Shown here: piece by piece, positions 1-12,599 of the stretch
Layout: every line of letters begins with the position of its first letter
Position numbering within the stretch: position 1 is the stretch's first letter
Program-made: the position numbers and the translations under genes
Notes under the pieces: generated by a model
Seen by the model: only the letters and a program-made list of their open reading frames with translations
What the model was told of the DNA's origin: nothing
Databases searched by the model: none
Source: Oscheius sp. JU75
Taxonomy: Eukaryota; Nematoda; Chromadorea; Rhabditida; Rhabditidae
Direction of reading: 5' to 3'
NCBI GenBank assembly: GCA_037178855.1
Contig: JASJZC010000006.1
Location: 5,456,001-5,520,000, forward strand
Length of the DNA: 64,000 bases

Positions 1-123
1 GGGTTCAAGAAGGAAGGAGGTGTAAATCTGGTGCTATTTTGAAAAATGAACTCGAAACTGGAAATGAACCAGATTTATACCTTTAGCTTCTCGCTCAAAT
101 AAATATTCTTTGGAGAGAATAGT

Positions 124-2585
124 CTAATCGTGACTCTCGGTGTGTTCCTGAACCAGGGTAGATTCGCTACCATCCGTGTGCCTGGTCACGGTAGTCGTCC
201 TCATTGTCTTAACTCCCTCGTGCTCAAATTCCTAAACACAACCATATTTTCTAAGTAAAAGACGAATGCTACCTCAGTAGTTACGGTAGTCAGTTCTCCG
301 TTGTCGTTGGTCAACGTCGTGACAGGCTGAGGTTCGTCCTCGGTCGGATGATCGAGATTCTCGACGATCCCATCGATCTTTTCCCGGGCCTCGTCCATCG
401 CTTCAGAAAGGTCATCTTCACCAATTTCCCTCTCAATGCTATCGCTTATCGTGTTCGTGAAGCCGTCAGCATCGGTCCGTGTCTGGAAAGAAGATAATGT
501 TGGGAAGATTATATCAGTATACTCTTGCTATGCTCAGGGAGAGTCTAACCGATAAAATATTCTCACCTTGTCTCTGAGACAATGTCTCTTAATTAACAAT
601 ACACTTTCTTTTTTCTTTCCAACAGGATCACTTCAACAAGCTCTGCATGTCTCTTTTACTATATCGATGAATTTGTCTTTCACTACTGCTCACCATTACT
701 AGTTCACAACTCTGTCTCTTCCCTGCCTCTTCAGTTCATATCCATTCACTCACCACTTCAATGATATGCGTCTGGATGCCATCATCCGAAAGAACAGTCT
801 GTTCAACTGTCCTGGTGACCTCTCCGTCCTTCTCGATCACAGTTTCCTCCATCTGGCGTGTCTCCGAATCGTCGACATGAGTCACAATCGTTTTCGTCGT
901 GACTGTGACATGTTCGTCCGAGGTCTGTTCGACTGTTTGCCTCGTCTCCGTGACTACGTGACTACCGTTTGGAACCGCCGTTTCTTCTAAAATGGTCGGG
1001 ATCGAAGGAACGTAGGCTGAAAGGATTGGTTGACGATTTATCAAAATCTGTCTTACAATTATTCTCGGCATATCTTGCGGTGACATTTTGCTTGTATGGG
1101 TAGACAGGCGTATATTGGAAAGGCCCTCCGAAGGCAATTTTTCCGGCCTCGTCACGCTCCTCAATAGGCTGGGGACCGCAGACGAATGACTGAGACACCA
1201 TATTGTTCAAAAGGTCCAGATAAATTTTACCTCCAAGGCGACATCCTTGGCTCTTGTTGAGTGTTCTCCGACGTCGATGGGAATTTCCAGAAGAAGATAG
1301 GGGCCTAGAGAGAGTTGAATCGCGTATTCGATTCTCAAAAACGGTTGTTTTCTGAAGCGGAGAGTGGCGGTTGAGGGACTTTCCAGTAGTCGGCCGACTG
1401 GTGACAGTTTGTGGATTTCGTTGGCAGCAGAGTCGAAGTCGCCTGGAAAGGTTGACTTTAGGAAGTCTTGACTCTTTCTAGACAGAGACCTTTGGACTCC
1501 AAACCCATTTTTCTGAGCTGACAGACCCACCTTTCGTAGTCGGACAGACTGCGGGAATGGTCATCAAGTAGATTTCGTTCTTTTCGATAGCTTTTTTCGG
1601 TGAAGCACCATCATCTTCGAGTTTTCTGTACAAGAGAGTCCTCCAAGGCGAGGCATCGGACACTTCTGGAGCCCCGATCCTTCTGACTCTGTCCACAAAT
1701 CGGACCTCGATCTACAGAATATCGTATAAAAGACAGCTCTACAGCATTATGTACCTGTTGAAGAATGCCCTTGGGATGTTTGTTGCCAATCCTCAAGTTT
1801 CCAACCACGTCTTCGCCAGGAAGATAGCCTGTCTTGGGAAGCGTGAACTCCGCCGAGAGTTTTCCTTTACAGCAGCATTTGCCAAAGGTGGCAGTGTCCG
1901 AGACGCCTTGCGATTCACCAATTACTAGGTGACCGTCGGATGGAGATACAATACAGAAAGCTCTCTTCACATAGTACTCAAAGATTTTGGCATCTTCTTC
2001 CTCGTGAACCAGACTGGCACGAATGAAGTAGCGCACAAAAGCGTAAGGACCCTCGTAACTGGTTGGACAGCCCTAAACTCGGTTTCACTCTCCCCATCTT
2101 TTTCTCCCACCTTGGGTAAGGGACACTCGAAGGGCAAAGAGTAGGTAAAGTTGCCTGCCCAGGTGAAATGACCGGGTTCTGGTTTCCCCGGCGGCCTCTC
2201 CAGAAGTGTGAAGTCATTGTCAAAGAGAACCTTCTCAATGTCGTCCTTCTTCATGGGATCGTTGACCCAGACGGCTCGTCCCTTCATTTGCAACTTGATG
2301 GCATTGATGACAATGGGGCGACGGAGCTCGATAAGGAGTTTTCCGGTAATGACTTCGCCGCCTAGAAAAGGAATGATGAGTAACGGAACTGTTTGCACTG
2401 TGATGGACACTTCCGACCTGTGAATAAGATCTTTTATTGGATGAAAAAGTGTCTGGGAACGTTTCAAAGTTGATTCAGCCAGAAATCACCTAAGTTTTCA
2501 GCAAAAAAGAAAACTAACCTTTGAAAATAGGAGCATCTCCCGCGTCGAGCTGTATATCGAAGCGTGATATCACAGAGTTCGCCAT
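124..2585 (-). CDS. Arrestin-domain-containing protein (alpha-arrestin-like)
   Basis: Predicted cytosolic adaptor of the arrestin fold. Exon 1 (2519-2585) starts with ATG and encodes the first arrestin strand; exon 2 begins at 2361 with GGEVITGKLLIELRR, the typical N-domain strand pair. A 38-nt intron near 2100 must be removed to join PLPK to GCPTSYEGPYAFVRYFIRA, the hallmark LPxxxPxSxEGxxxxIRY motif. The C-domain follows (LSAEFTLPKTGYLPGED, then PFLRIEYAIQLSL). The last roughly 150 residues, ending EFEHEGVKTMRTTTVTRHTD, are a Thr/Val/Glu-rich tail with repeated TVEQT-like segments and no PPxY motif, so Nedd4-type ligase recruitment, usual for ARRDC proteins, is not evident. At least seven exons, all with GT-AG borders; stop TAG at 124-126. 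Arrestin identity is seen directly from the motifs; the cargo is unknown. Confidence 0.87.
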
Positions 2586-4036
2586 TGCGGATCTGAAACT
2601 GTTTTTGTGTTTTGAGAAAGAGAGCGTGTCGAAGATTGAGAAAGTAACCAACAATAGGACACGGGAACGCGTGGGAGAGACAGAGAGTGAGAGAGAATGC
2701 TGGGTAATGGTTTGTGTACTGAGTCATGATGCGCGCACAATAGAGAGAGAAAAAAACGGGCTGTCTCGGCCCGTGCGAAAGAGATGGTACACGTTCGGTC
2801 CTTAAAAGGGGAAGTTGGATCCGGATATTTGACGGCACTCATTTCCTCGCTCTCGCAGCTCGAATTATATGGCTGGCAGAGGGCGATTTTGATGACCGGC
2901 ACGACAGCTGTCAAGGTCGTTTTGGTGTGCCAATGCACATGAATTTTTAGTGTGTTTATAGAGTAAGTTCACTTTTAACGGCAGTAATTAGTCAGAGAAA
3001 GAGAGAAATTCAATTGGCAAAAGACTTTGAGAGTCGGGGGTCAAATCAGGGTCGTTTTAATGACAGTCCGGCACGCTAATCATCGGACCAAAAAGAAAAC
3101 CTTATCTCAAAAAGAGATGAATATAGTCAGTGCACGATATTTCACAACAGTAGTAATAGAAAAGAGATTTATCAGTTGTGAAATAGAGAGAACGTCCCAG
3201 GAAATATCGTTGTGAGGACGACACAAACTGGCAACAAACAATGGCGGGCGGCGCGTTATCAGACACTCAAAAAGAAAGAGACACTGGAAGTAAAACGAGA
3301 GAGAAAAGTTGCAATGGTAGAACTGTTGTATGGAGGAACAGGGCAGAAACGAGGGATTAGTGGAGGGCGATTAGGGCAGAAAATGAGCTGGGGGAGGGAA
3401 ATGGAAAAGCGTAGAAATGCAGAGAGCGGAGCGAAAAAGGGCCCGATTTCGATATAAACGGGTAGTCATCGTGAGTCAGATCGCGAAAAGTGTAAATGGG
3501 GAAATTTGAAGGAAAATACAGAGTCGGCAGGACTGGGTGTTCCAATAGAAATCTGATTAAAGCTTGCGACGACTACTAGAGCCAGGATGTTTGGTAGATT
3601 AGAGAGGTCAGAGACAGAGGAAAGGTCGGTATAAACGAGAGGATGCCAGCAATTAGTGCTGGCTATTGCTCTGTTCAGTCAGCCATCACTGGGCCGCCTG
3701 GTGTCGCTCACTCCCGCCGAGCACCAGATGGCCTAACTGTTCTCTATTTCTCTGTCTCCGGCGTTCACAATTGAGTGAAGATGGTCCGCGAAATTAAGAG
3801 AGGAGAGGACTCCAATTTTGGCCACAGACGAATTACGCAGCGACGATGCACAATTGATGGGGTTCTGCTCGAGAATGAGAGGAGCCAACCGGGAAGACGA
3901 AATGGGTTCTCCTCTTAGACACTGAATTTAGCTACGGAGCGATGGAAGCCTTCTAAGCCTCTCATTCCCCTTTTTTCAAGTATAATGTCCGTCAGTCTGT
4001 AGTCGTTACGATGATTTATGTCATATTGTATGCTTC

Positions 4037-4060
4037 GAGAGAGAGAGAGAGAGAGAGAGA
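4037..4060. repeat. (GA)12 microsatellite
   Basis: A perfect 24-nt GA dinucleotide run in the intergenic region upstream of the arrestin-like gene. Confidence 0.95.
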
Positions 4061-6145
4061 TAATGACAGTAGATAAGGGTTATGAGAGAGTCGAAGAAGA
4101 GTGATATGATAATGTACGGGTGTACGTTGTCTAAATACAACGGAAATCTCAAATGAACTCCATCTTTGTTACTGGCATCAATTCAGCTAAAGAAACGGTC
4201 TGATGAAGCCTATTAGCAAGTGAGAGTAAGACACTGGAAGGGTTTCCCTGTCCATTTTTACATTCCCAATTACTTTCAATTGTACACGAAATGCCTCGCA
4301 ATAGAAAACATACGTAAACAAATGGAATGAGAGGGAGAGACGAGCGAAAAATTCAAACAAAGTAGTCAGTTTCGTGTGTACATTTCATGGAAAGTGAGAG
4401 TAGGCGATGTGCACAGGGAGAGAGACAAGCTTCAACAGGACTGTTGGGGAACAATTGGCAACTGAACCAACAGAACAAGGAACAGAAATAGATCAATTCT
4501 AATTACCTAAAGTCGAAAATAGAGAGAGGCACGGAGCATGAGTAGGAGCGTGCGTGGCAATTTGACACTCAGGCGGAGTCATTGGGTTACAGGGTGGTTC
4601 TTTCCCATCAGGTTAGAGTGAGAGAGGAAATTGAAATGGGTCTCTCCGTGCGTTTTCATTAGGATAATGAGCTCTCTTGATGTCGTGTTCAAAAATGGAA
4701 AACCCTCTTTTTCTCTTTACTCTTTATATGTCATTTTTCTCAGACACTAAATTCGTTTTCCATGCAACAAAAATCATGTTCAGACTGGATGACTGATCTC
4801 TTTTTGTATCCAACAGAGAATCAAAATACTTGTTTGCCTTCCCAGAACTAGAGAAAAAAGTGAGCACACAAATGTTATGACTCGGACTCATTAATTGCTT
4901 CCCGGATCAAAACTATAGGTAAGGGGAGACTGAGAGTTGTTCACCCCCGTGTTGTTGTGTTGATGTGGCCCACTTCAGCTGGGAGGAGGAAACTGGTTTG
5001 TGTTTTGAAGGAGGAGGAGAACGATTGTCAAATTGAGTGGAAAAAGAGCTGTTTTGCAGAAAGATAAGTTGTATGAATAGTTTGTTATAGCTTTATTTTA
5101 AAATTTAAGAATCTGGAGAATGTATTTGGCTCTTTCCATCTTGGCAAGACAGAATAAAAAGTCCTACAACAAAAAAAATCGTTTCTGTAAAGGATTATCT
5201 TTGTTTTGAACCTGCCCCTCTCATAAGATGGTTCTATGACAAACATTTCGATGTACTATTAGCCGACAAAGGGTGGATCAAAACAGTCCGGAAGTATACA
5301 TAGACTGAGCAGATAGTCAAATAGTATCCAAAGAGAGAGGAGCACAAATAGGCGTGACGCCTATGCTAATGAGAGGCCGAATCGATCAATATTCGACTCG
5401 AACAGGGTTCTGTGAGAGTGTGGGAGAGAGTGCGAGGAGGCAATTGTTAATGAGGGTGAGGGGGAGACTGAAGAGGGAACGGCCTGTGGGGTCAGCTGGT
5501 GGCAGACTGCCCTCTATTACCTTTTGATCTATTACCTTTCTTTCTTCAGTAGGTTCAGTATGTTCAGCAGAGAAGGAGGGGCAAAAGAGAACATGGCAAA
5601 GGTAAAGTCAATATGTTCGATCTATAATTTGTAACATGAAAATGAACAAAAACCCATCGATCTTGGTGACAGAAAGTGTCCTGCAACAATCCATCAAAAG
5701 AGAGGAAGGCGGCGAAAAAAACAAATCCCGGCAGAACTCTCCGATCATTGCAAAAGCCGCCAATCGATTCCGGACTGTGCGCGAAATCCGCTTTCCACAG
5801 ATACAGCAACAGAAATAGGCCGACAAATTAGTGCGCCGGCAGACAGGGCAAGTGAACGAACGATACGGATCAGGGCAAGGGGCAGTTGGGAGCATTGGAA
5901 GTAGAAAGACAGACAAACACTGAATAGACAAGATCACTGCTCCATTGTGTTAGCTAAACAATTTTTGCCAGGCCGTAACCGTGTCTTTATGGCAACATCA
6001 AGTAAGTTTATGCGGGCGGACGGCACTAAAACGATTGCTCTAAGAACATGGCAAACGAGTGTGAACTGATCAAGAATGAAATTGTCGACTTTGATTTGAG
6101 AGACATTCTGTTTCAGTCATTGTCTTCCACAGTAAAGTACCAGTC

Positions 6146-6151
6146 TTTATT
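6146..6151 (-). terminator. Poly(A) signal of the ACBP gene
   Basis: AATAAA on the minus strand, about 8 nt after the ACBP stop codon. Confidence 0.7.
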
Positions 6152-6158
6152 AGGCTCT

Positions 6159-6548
6159 CTAGTTCAACTTGGCCAAGTTGGTCTTGACAACGGGGTCGAT
6201 CTTCTCCAGCCATTCATTGATGTCAATCTCGGACGAAATCTTCTCGAACATGTCCAGAAGAGTCTTGATGTAGCGATCCTTGGCATCGGACTGAGAGACT
6301 CCCTCCACTCCCTTCCAGGCATCCCTAGATTTCTTTGTTAGTTGACAGGCGACCTGCCGAACCTACCACTTGGCCTTCTCGACGAAACTGAACATGCCAG
6401 GACGTTCAGTGTTCACATCTCCGATGGTGGCCTGCTTGAAGAATGAGTAGAAACGGAGCTTCTCGTCGTTCGAAGGCTGGACTGGACCTTCCTTGGGAAG
6501 CTTCTGAATTATTTCCACAGCAGCGTCGAAACGTTCGTCGATAGACAT
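6159..6548 (-). CDS. Acyl-CoA-binding protein (ACBP/DBI family)
   Basis: Cytosolic carrier that binds medium- and long-chain acyl-CoA esters. Two exons, 6367-6548 and 6159-6324, separated by a 42-nt intron, give 115 residues. The ACBP core is clear: FDAAVEIIQKLPKEGP, then LRFYSFFKQATIGD, then RPGMFSFVEKAKWDAWKG with the split codon falling inside the KWDAW motif. The YKQAT-like and KWxAW motifs that contact the acyl-CoA are present. The protein is about 25-30 residues longer than the minimal 86-90 residue ACBP; the extra C-terminus (INEWLEKIDPVVKTNLAKLN) is helical and has no membrane segment. An AATAAA signal lies within 15 nt after the stop. A neighbouring divergent gene is the succinyl-CoA ligase, so the two may share an upstream region. 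Confidence 0.93.
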
Positions 6549-8061
6549 GCTGGAAAGAAAGCAAGGTTTAGGGAAACAGTAAGCAGAAATGAAATCAAGG
6601 ATAGATATAGATATAAAGAGAAACAGCCATTGGCAGAGTGTTAATGACAATTTTAGTAAAACATCAAGAAAGATGGTGGCTGAGTGACTGATAGAGAGAG
6701 GGATGGGATCAGTAGAAAACCAAGAAGGAGAGTTACAGGAGAGTTCTCTCAGAGAGTAAGTGAGAGACTAACAATAAGAAGAGACTCCGAGACAGACACC
6801 GTGTATTAGAAGTCACTGACTGTGACGGGAGAACATTCCGTTCAGGAGACCGGTTCTCTAGAAACCTTCGACTCTTTTCAGTTGTTCCCAGAAAAAAACT
6901 AAGAAAAATCAGATGGGAGTGCGAGTGGTCTGATAGGAGAACAGCATGTGGTCAGGACGACCACCCTTTGCCCCTATATCTCCTGACCCAGTTCGCAATT
7001 GCGGTCTCATTCTCTTGGTCGGAGAGCGGATGAAGAAGAGATTTCAAGAGAACAAGTCGAGAGGGAAGAATGTACAAGATACGGAGGCTCTTTCTTTGGC
7101 GGGATCTTTGATAAGACTACACCACGAAATTACCCCACACCATTTGGAATTGTTCTTGGACATTGCACCTAAGTGATCATGTTGTGAGCAGCAAAACTGT
7201 AATGCTGTTGTTTTTGACGAGTTCTTTTGAAACGAATTAAGAACTGTTTGAATCGCCGCGCAGATTTTTGTCGGATATTGCGCGGGCTTTTGAATCAACT
7301 TTATCCTCGTTGCTCCCTTCTCTTTTTCTGCCGTCTGCTCCGACGTTCCCATCTATTTTTTCCTCCTTTACCCAGAATAAAATACACAAATATGTTGTAA
7401 ACACGTAAGTGTACTTTACTTGCCCGATATCCAGTATCTTTTTCTTGGTTTCGCCCCTATGAAATGACGACACAAAAACTTCTCGATTATATCAGTATCG
7501 TACTACAACATTTCACAGCTTTAAGCTTGTTTGCTCGCACCTCTTACGCGCTGTAAAGACTGCTCCTCGTCGGATTATTTTACGAAGGGAGGTAACATCC
7601 GCGGCCCCGTCTTTTCCAGAGATCTTTGCACCAGCCATGTGATTCCTGACTTTTAGAACTTTGTTTCAAATCTTTTTTTTTCTCTCTTGTAACCATCATT
7701 TGCTATAAATATGACGTAACTACGCTGAAAGTAAACATCATCCGATTTTCTTTGGTTTTCATGGACACGGTGTCGTAAATTTGGTCCTCTTGGCCTTTGC
7801 ACATTTTTCGGATAAACAATTGTAGAAACTTTGCAATCTTTATAAATCCCACTACATTTACTCGTCACTGCAATCTCCGCAACTTTTATTATAAAATGTA
7901 ACAAATTTATTCTTGCTCTTGCCATTTGATGAAGAGATTAAGCAGCTTCACTTCCAGTTTTTCGACAATTTCTCCAATCCTTCAAACTTCAATCTTCCTC
8001 CACCTTCTTGAAACTTCACTCTCTTCAAATGTCCAACAACAAAAAAGTTATTTTTTTCAGG
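6549..8061. other. Divergent intergenic region, ACBP to SUCLA2
   Basis: About 1.5 kb between the two divergent start codons. Open frames here are short and show no recognisable family. The last nine bases (TTTTTTTCAG followed by one G) are a splice acceptor placed directly at the start of the next gene, so the outron or a 5' UTR intron of that gene must lie here. Confidence 0.6.
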
Positions 8062-9905
8062 ATGCTGTCCCGTGTCAGCCAGCCTCTCCTCTCTTCCGCG
8101 CAGAAGGTGAGTATTACATTCATTCAGAGAGAAATAACTTGAAAGAACACACTATCTTGTTAATTTTTACAAGGGCCATATCTTCAGACTCTCGCGGCCG
8201 CCTCAGTGCGGAACCTCATGCTGCAGGAGCACCACGGAATGAAGGTACTTCAAAACGAACAGATCAAGGTAAATTTCTCTTTTCCTCGCCATTTTATTCT
8301 GTCTGTGGTGATCGAATGACAATGTGACATGATTTTGCAGGTTCCGCCATTCGGAGTCGCCAGAAGCGCCGATGAGGCCAAGAAGGCAGCCGAGTCGATC
8401 GGAGGCAAGGACTACGTCGTTAAGGCCCAGGTTCTGGCCGGAGGTCGCGGAAAAGGACGCTTCGACTCGGGTCTTCAGGGAGGAGTTCACATCGTTTTCA
8501 CGTAAGTTTGTTCTTTTCCCTTTTGAACATTAGCTCAATATTTCGGAAGAGGTTGAAAAAAGATATTTTCAGGCCTGAGGAAGTCAAGGAGAAGGCGGCC
8601 GGCATGATCGGCTCGAACCTGATCACGAAGCAGACTGACAGTCGAGGAAAGCGCTGTGACGAGGTCATGGTCTGCAAGAGACTCTTTACTCGCCGCGAAT
8701 ACTACTTCTCTATCACCCTGGACAGAAACACCAATGTGAGTACCTTCTTTTTCTGCATAATTTGATAAATTTAGGGCCCAATCATCATTGGATCCTCCCG
8801 AGGAGGAGTCAACATTGAAGAGGTCGCCGAGACAGAACCAGACGCGATCGTTAAGGTCCCGATTGACATGAGCGTCGGTCTCACTGGTGAGATTGCCAAG
8901 GACATTGCCCAGAGGATGGGATTCAGCGTTAGTTCTTGGTTTTCTACTTTTCAAACCGGGGAATCTGCAGGGTGGCTGCCAAGAACAAGCTGCCGACATC
9001 ATCCAGAAGCTGTACAAGCTGTTCAGGAAATCTGACGCCACATTGGTCGAAATCAACCCGATGGCCGAGGACGTGAACGGCGAGGTCTACTGCATGGACT
9101 GCAAGATGCTTCTAGACTCGAATGCCGAGTTCCGACAGGATGAGCTCTTCTCTCTTAAGGACAGCTCACAGGAGAATCCCCTCGAGGTCCGCCTATTTAT
9201 TTGAATTTCAGTGTAACAAAGTATGACTGCTCAACTTATTCCCGGATGAAATGAGGTATAGCCGTCCATCCCCCATATATCGGATGACTGAACTGTTCTT
9301 GAACCAACGCATTCCAATTGTATTTTTCAGGTCCGAGCCGCGGCCGCCAACCTCAACTACATCCAGCTTGACGGAAACATCGGCTGCTTGGTCAACGGCG
9401 CCGGTCTAGCCATGGCTACGATGGATATCATCAAACTGCACGGAGGAGAGCCGGCCAACTTCCTCGACGTCGGTGGCGGAGCCACAGTCGAACAGGTCAC
9501 AGAAGCCTTCAAAATCATCACCTCTGACGCCAAACAGGTACTTTTCTTTTCCTTATTCTCATACAACAATACGATACAGGTCACAGCCATTCTTGTGAAC
9601 ATTTTTGGAGGAATTATGAGGTGCGATGTCATCGCTCAGGGCATCATCAAGGCTGCCAAGGAACTCGATCTCAAGATCCCGATTGTTGTTCGACTCCAAG
9701 GTCGGTTACTCTTTTATCTCGATTGAATGTTTGTATTTCAGGAACCAAAGTAGAAGACGCTAAGGCACTGATCGCCACCTCCCAATTGAGGATTCTCCCC
9801 TGCGACAACCTCGACGAGGCCGCTCTCATGGTCGTCAAGCTCTCGAACATTGTCAAAATGGCCCGCGACGCCCAAATCGACGTCAAGTTTGAGCTGCCCA
9901 TCTAA
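8062..9905 (+). CDS. SUCLA2: Succinyl-CoA ligase beta subunit, ADP-forming type, mitochondrial
   Basis: Beta subunit of the TCA-cycle enzyme that converts succinyl-CoA plus ADP and phosphate to succinate, CoA and ATP in the matrix. Nine exons joined by introns of about 40-160 nt. The N-terminus [15 protein letters not shown] is a basic, Ser-rich mitochondrial presequence. The mature part begins [20 protein letters not shown], followed by the ATP-grasp segments [16 protein letters not shown] and [16 protein letters not shown], the metal site region [16 protein letters not shown], and the phosphate and CoA ligase domain [29 protein letters not shown] and [14 protein letters not shown]. The ending VKFELPI matches the SUCLA2 rather than the SUCLG2 branch as I know them. 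The start is fixed by a TTTTTTTCAG acceptor one base upstream, probably a trans-splice site. Confidence 0.95.
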
Positions 9906-10228
9906 ATTCCTAGTCTCCTCGTTCTTCTTTTAGCCTGTATTTATATACTTATTTTTTTCGTGTTTTGGTAGAGGCAAATTGTCACAAAAAGCTCCACTTT
10001 TCCTGTCAAAAACCCGCGTGTCCCTTCTCCCGCTGCACTTTTACTTTGTGCACCGTAGTTTTCCGCCCAGAAACCCGTCCTTCCCAGTGTTTTTCGCACG
10101 TGGAATAAACTTTGACGTGAGTGAACCGGAATATTTTATATCCCAAAATGTCAAAGCTGACCCGTGTCGTACTCACAGAGACAGTAAAAATCACAGAAAT
10201 TGGACTAGAAGATGTCAAAAAATAGGAA
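9906..10228. other. Convergent 3' region, SUCLA2 and ELMOD
   Basis: About 320 nt shared by the 3' UTRs of two convergent genes. A plus-strand AATAAA lies near 10104-10109. No gene seen. Confidence 0.6.
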
Positions 10229-11299
10229 TCATTGGACAGCGAGATCACAATTCTCCTTGCTCAGTTCGTCGATCAGTATTCGCTCAAAGTTCGCCCTGAT
10301 CGGATTGAACTCCATGACCGAGGCCGGACGAGCAGACTGCCAAAAGTTGACGAATTTGATGAAAATGGCACCTAGAAGAGTATACATGGCTTTAAAACCA
10401 AGAACCTACAGTAGGTCTCGTTAAAAAGAGTCATATCCATGTTGTCGCGGCTTCGATAAAACAGTTTTTTCAGCTTGCCGCTATTCAGAAGATGTCTGGT
10501 GACGGCAGTGAACGTAATTCCGGCGACAGCCAGAGGGAACCCCATCTGGGGATGATGGGAAATGCCGAGCATACGTTGCATCTCGTTCGGATAGTTTCGA
10601 GCCAAAAAGATCAGTTGGTCGAGTGATAGAACACCCATTCCGCGGAAATCTGTCGCCGGATCGTCGCCCTGTATATAGATCGAAATTAGCTTGAAAAATA
10701 GAAAACCTGGAATCCGATGAAGCGCCACTGCTTTCCAATTCGGTCCTCGAGGACCTCCGAAGGAACCATCAGTCGCCAGAGATCGCGTAGTCGCTCCTCA
10801 TGGCTCGGATTATTAGAATCGTACTTCTCACGTCGCATCGACTCTACCTGAAGAAATGAGAGTACAGCTTGCAAAGAAATAAAAAACCTTGGATTTAAGG
10901 TCGTCATAGGCATCGATTGTGGAGACGACCGTTTCGAGACGCTTCTTCAGTTCGTTCCTACGATCTCCTCTGGCAGCCACACTTCCCTCAATTAGGATTG
11001 AGTCGTAGTCGGCGCTGTTGCGGAAGACTCTGTTCGAATGATGGCTGAGCTTCCGTGTTAGAAATTCTTCGACCTCGAGGATCCGCGAAGCTCTCGCACT
11101 ATCCGATCGTTCTAGCTGAAAACTTGAATAACTTTAGAAAGAGGAAAAGACATACCAAACGCTCCAACTTGCTTTTCTTGGTCAGCAAGGTCAAAAGGTA
11201 GTCGATCGCGTCGTCACAGAGAATATAGAGCAGCTGGATAAGACGACTAGCCAATGAGGGGAACTCCCCGTGCGTTTGGACTGCCAAATGGTTCGACAT
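10229..11299 (-). CDS. ELMO-domain protein (ELMOD1-3-like), second gene of an operon
   Basis: Predicted GTPase-activating protein for ARF-family GTPases. Five exons give about 304 residues. The ELMO domain starts near residue 130 and carries the diagnostic motif WRFIGFQGDDPATDFRGMG, which includes the Arg used for GAP activity in ELMOD proteins; FPLAVAGITFTAVTRHLL and FNETYCAIFIKFVNFW follow. The N-terminal third is helical with no known motif. The ATG follows directly on an acceptor (ATTTTAATTTTCCAG), with no in-frame Met upstream, so the mRNA is probably trans-spliced. The upstream OTU gene ends only 122 nt away on the same strand, the spacing expected of a nematode-type operon. Family assignment is firm; the choice among ELMOD1, 2 and 3 is not possible from sequence alone. 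Confidence 0.9.
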
Positions 11300-11314
11300 C
11301 TGGAAAATTAAAAT
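11300..11314 (-). promoter_or_regulatory. Likely trans-splice acceptor of the downstream operon gene
   Basis: The minus strand reads ATTTTAATTTTCCAG immediately before the ELMOD ATG, inside the 122-nt gap after the OTU gene stop codon. There is no room for a separate promoter with ordinary spacing, so this is best read as the spliced-leader acceptor of the second cistron. Confidence 0.6.
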
Positions 11315-11421
11315 ATTTGGGAAAGTACCTGGGAACAAAGGTAAAATTCGTATGAAAACGGTATAAAAGTCTACGAAAAAAAGTCATAATAGATTTTTTG
11401 TCAACTGGTAAAAACATGAAA

Positions 11422-12599
11422 TTAGACGATTTTCTTCGGTTCTGTGGAGTTGTAGTGTTCGCCGAGGCTATAGGCGTGTCGTTGATAGACGATAGTCAGC
11501 GGCCGGGTCGGATACTCTTCTCCATAGATGATAAAGCGTCCTTCAGGTTGTATTACCTGAAAAGTGCTACTTTGAAAAGGGTTAAATCAACCGCGTGGGA
11601 TACGCTTCGATGGATAAGAAAACTGCTTGATCCGTTTCTTTTTTCGGCGGGAACGTGAGAAAAACTATCTACCTCGACTTTCCGCTCCAAACTCCGGCTA
11701 ATCGCAATCAGTTCGGGCTCTCCGCCCCACACACCACCATCTTTGGCCTCACTCTCGACTTTTCCGCAGTAATTCTCGTACTCGAACTCGTCAACTGGGT
11801 CTCCTTGGTCCTGAAAGGTTTTATAAACAGAATAATGCGCAAAACACTACATTTGTGATGAAGGGCACAAAATCATCGCGGTTTTCGAGCATGAAACGGG
11901 CTGCCCGTCTCCGGATGTCTTTTCCTTGTATCGAGGCCGTGTTCAGTTGATGGGCGATGGAATTGTAGAGACAGTCGCCGTCGGGACGAATATCGACGAG
12001 CTGGAGACCACGATCTGTCAGCACTTGCTCCAGAGCCGAGCTCTCGATCGTCTTCATGGAGTCCAACGCAGCTACCTGATCCGCCAGTATGGCTGCCTTC
12101 ATCTTCTGGTTCGCTTCGGTTTTCTTAGCCTGAAAAATATAGTTGTACTACGAATATAGTTGTTAGGTCACCTGCTTCTTTTTCGATTTAGCCGACACGT
12201 TGCCAGCTTTGTAGAAAGTCGTCTCTTCGGCTGGTTCAGCGTCGTCTTTCGTCTCTTTTTCTGTTGAAGCTGCCGGCTGCTCGCTGGTAGTAGTTTTGGC
12301 TAGTTCTTGGCTCTAGAATGAAAACGTATCCGCAAAAAAAAGAAGACTCACGAGTTCATCAATTTCGTTTGCATGCCTCGTCTCCATAGCCTTTTCCATC
12401 TCCTCAATATCCGTTGCAGTCTCCTTTTGCTTCTGTTTGTTGCCACATTTGGCTGCTTTCTTCAGGGCTAGGCATTTTTCTGAAAGAAAAGACTGAAACA
12501 GGAACACAAACAGAAACTACCTTTGAGATCCTTCTTTTCCTTGCGCTGACGCGACTGAAGGGCCTCCAACGGGGAATCGTCGCTTTCCCCGTCACTCAT
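11422..12599 (-). CDS. OTUD6: OTU-domain deubiquitinase (OTUD6 type)
   Basis: Cysteine protease that removes ubiquitin. Six exons give about 299 residues, close to the usual OTUD6 length. The N-terminal half is a charged coiled coil (SRQRKEKKDLK, MEKAMETRHANEIDEL). The OTU domain begins near residue 150 with LTDRGLQLVDIRPDGDCLYN, which contains the catalytic Asp and Cys in DGDC. The C-terminal RPLTIVYQRHAYSLGEHYNS supplies the catalytic His in GEHYNS. The intermediate YENYCGKVESE and GVWGGEPELIAISR are the normal substrate-binding segments. It is the first gene of the probable two-gene operon with the ELMO-domain gene. All exon borders are GT-AG; stop TAA at 11422-11424. The active-site triad is intact, so an active enzyme is expected. 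Confidence 0.93.

Larger units (their letters stand above)
2586..6158. other. Intergenic, no gene recognised
   Basis: This stretch lies between the 5' end of the arrestin-like gene and the 3' end of the acyl-CoA-binding protein gene. Open frames here are short, lack splice-compatible neighbours and show no family motif. It contains a (GA)12 microsatellite at 4037-4060 and many GAGAGA runs. It may hold regulatory DNA, but nothing specific can be supported. Confidence 0.6.

Noticed and set aside
5608-5937. 109-codon minus-strand frame with a CPVCRR and CCICGKR Cys pattern
   Set aside because: Spacing does not fit a known zinc-binding domain and there is no supporting splice or 3' signal.
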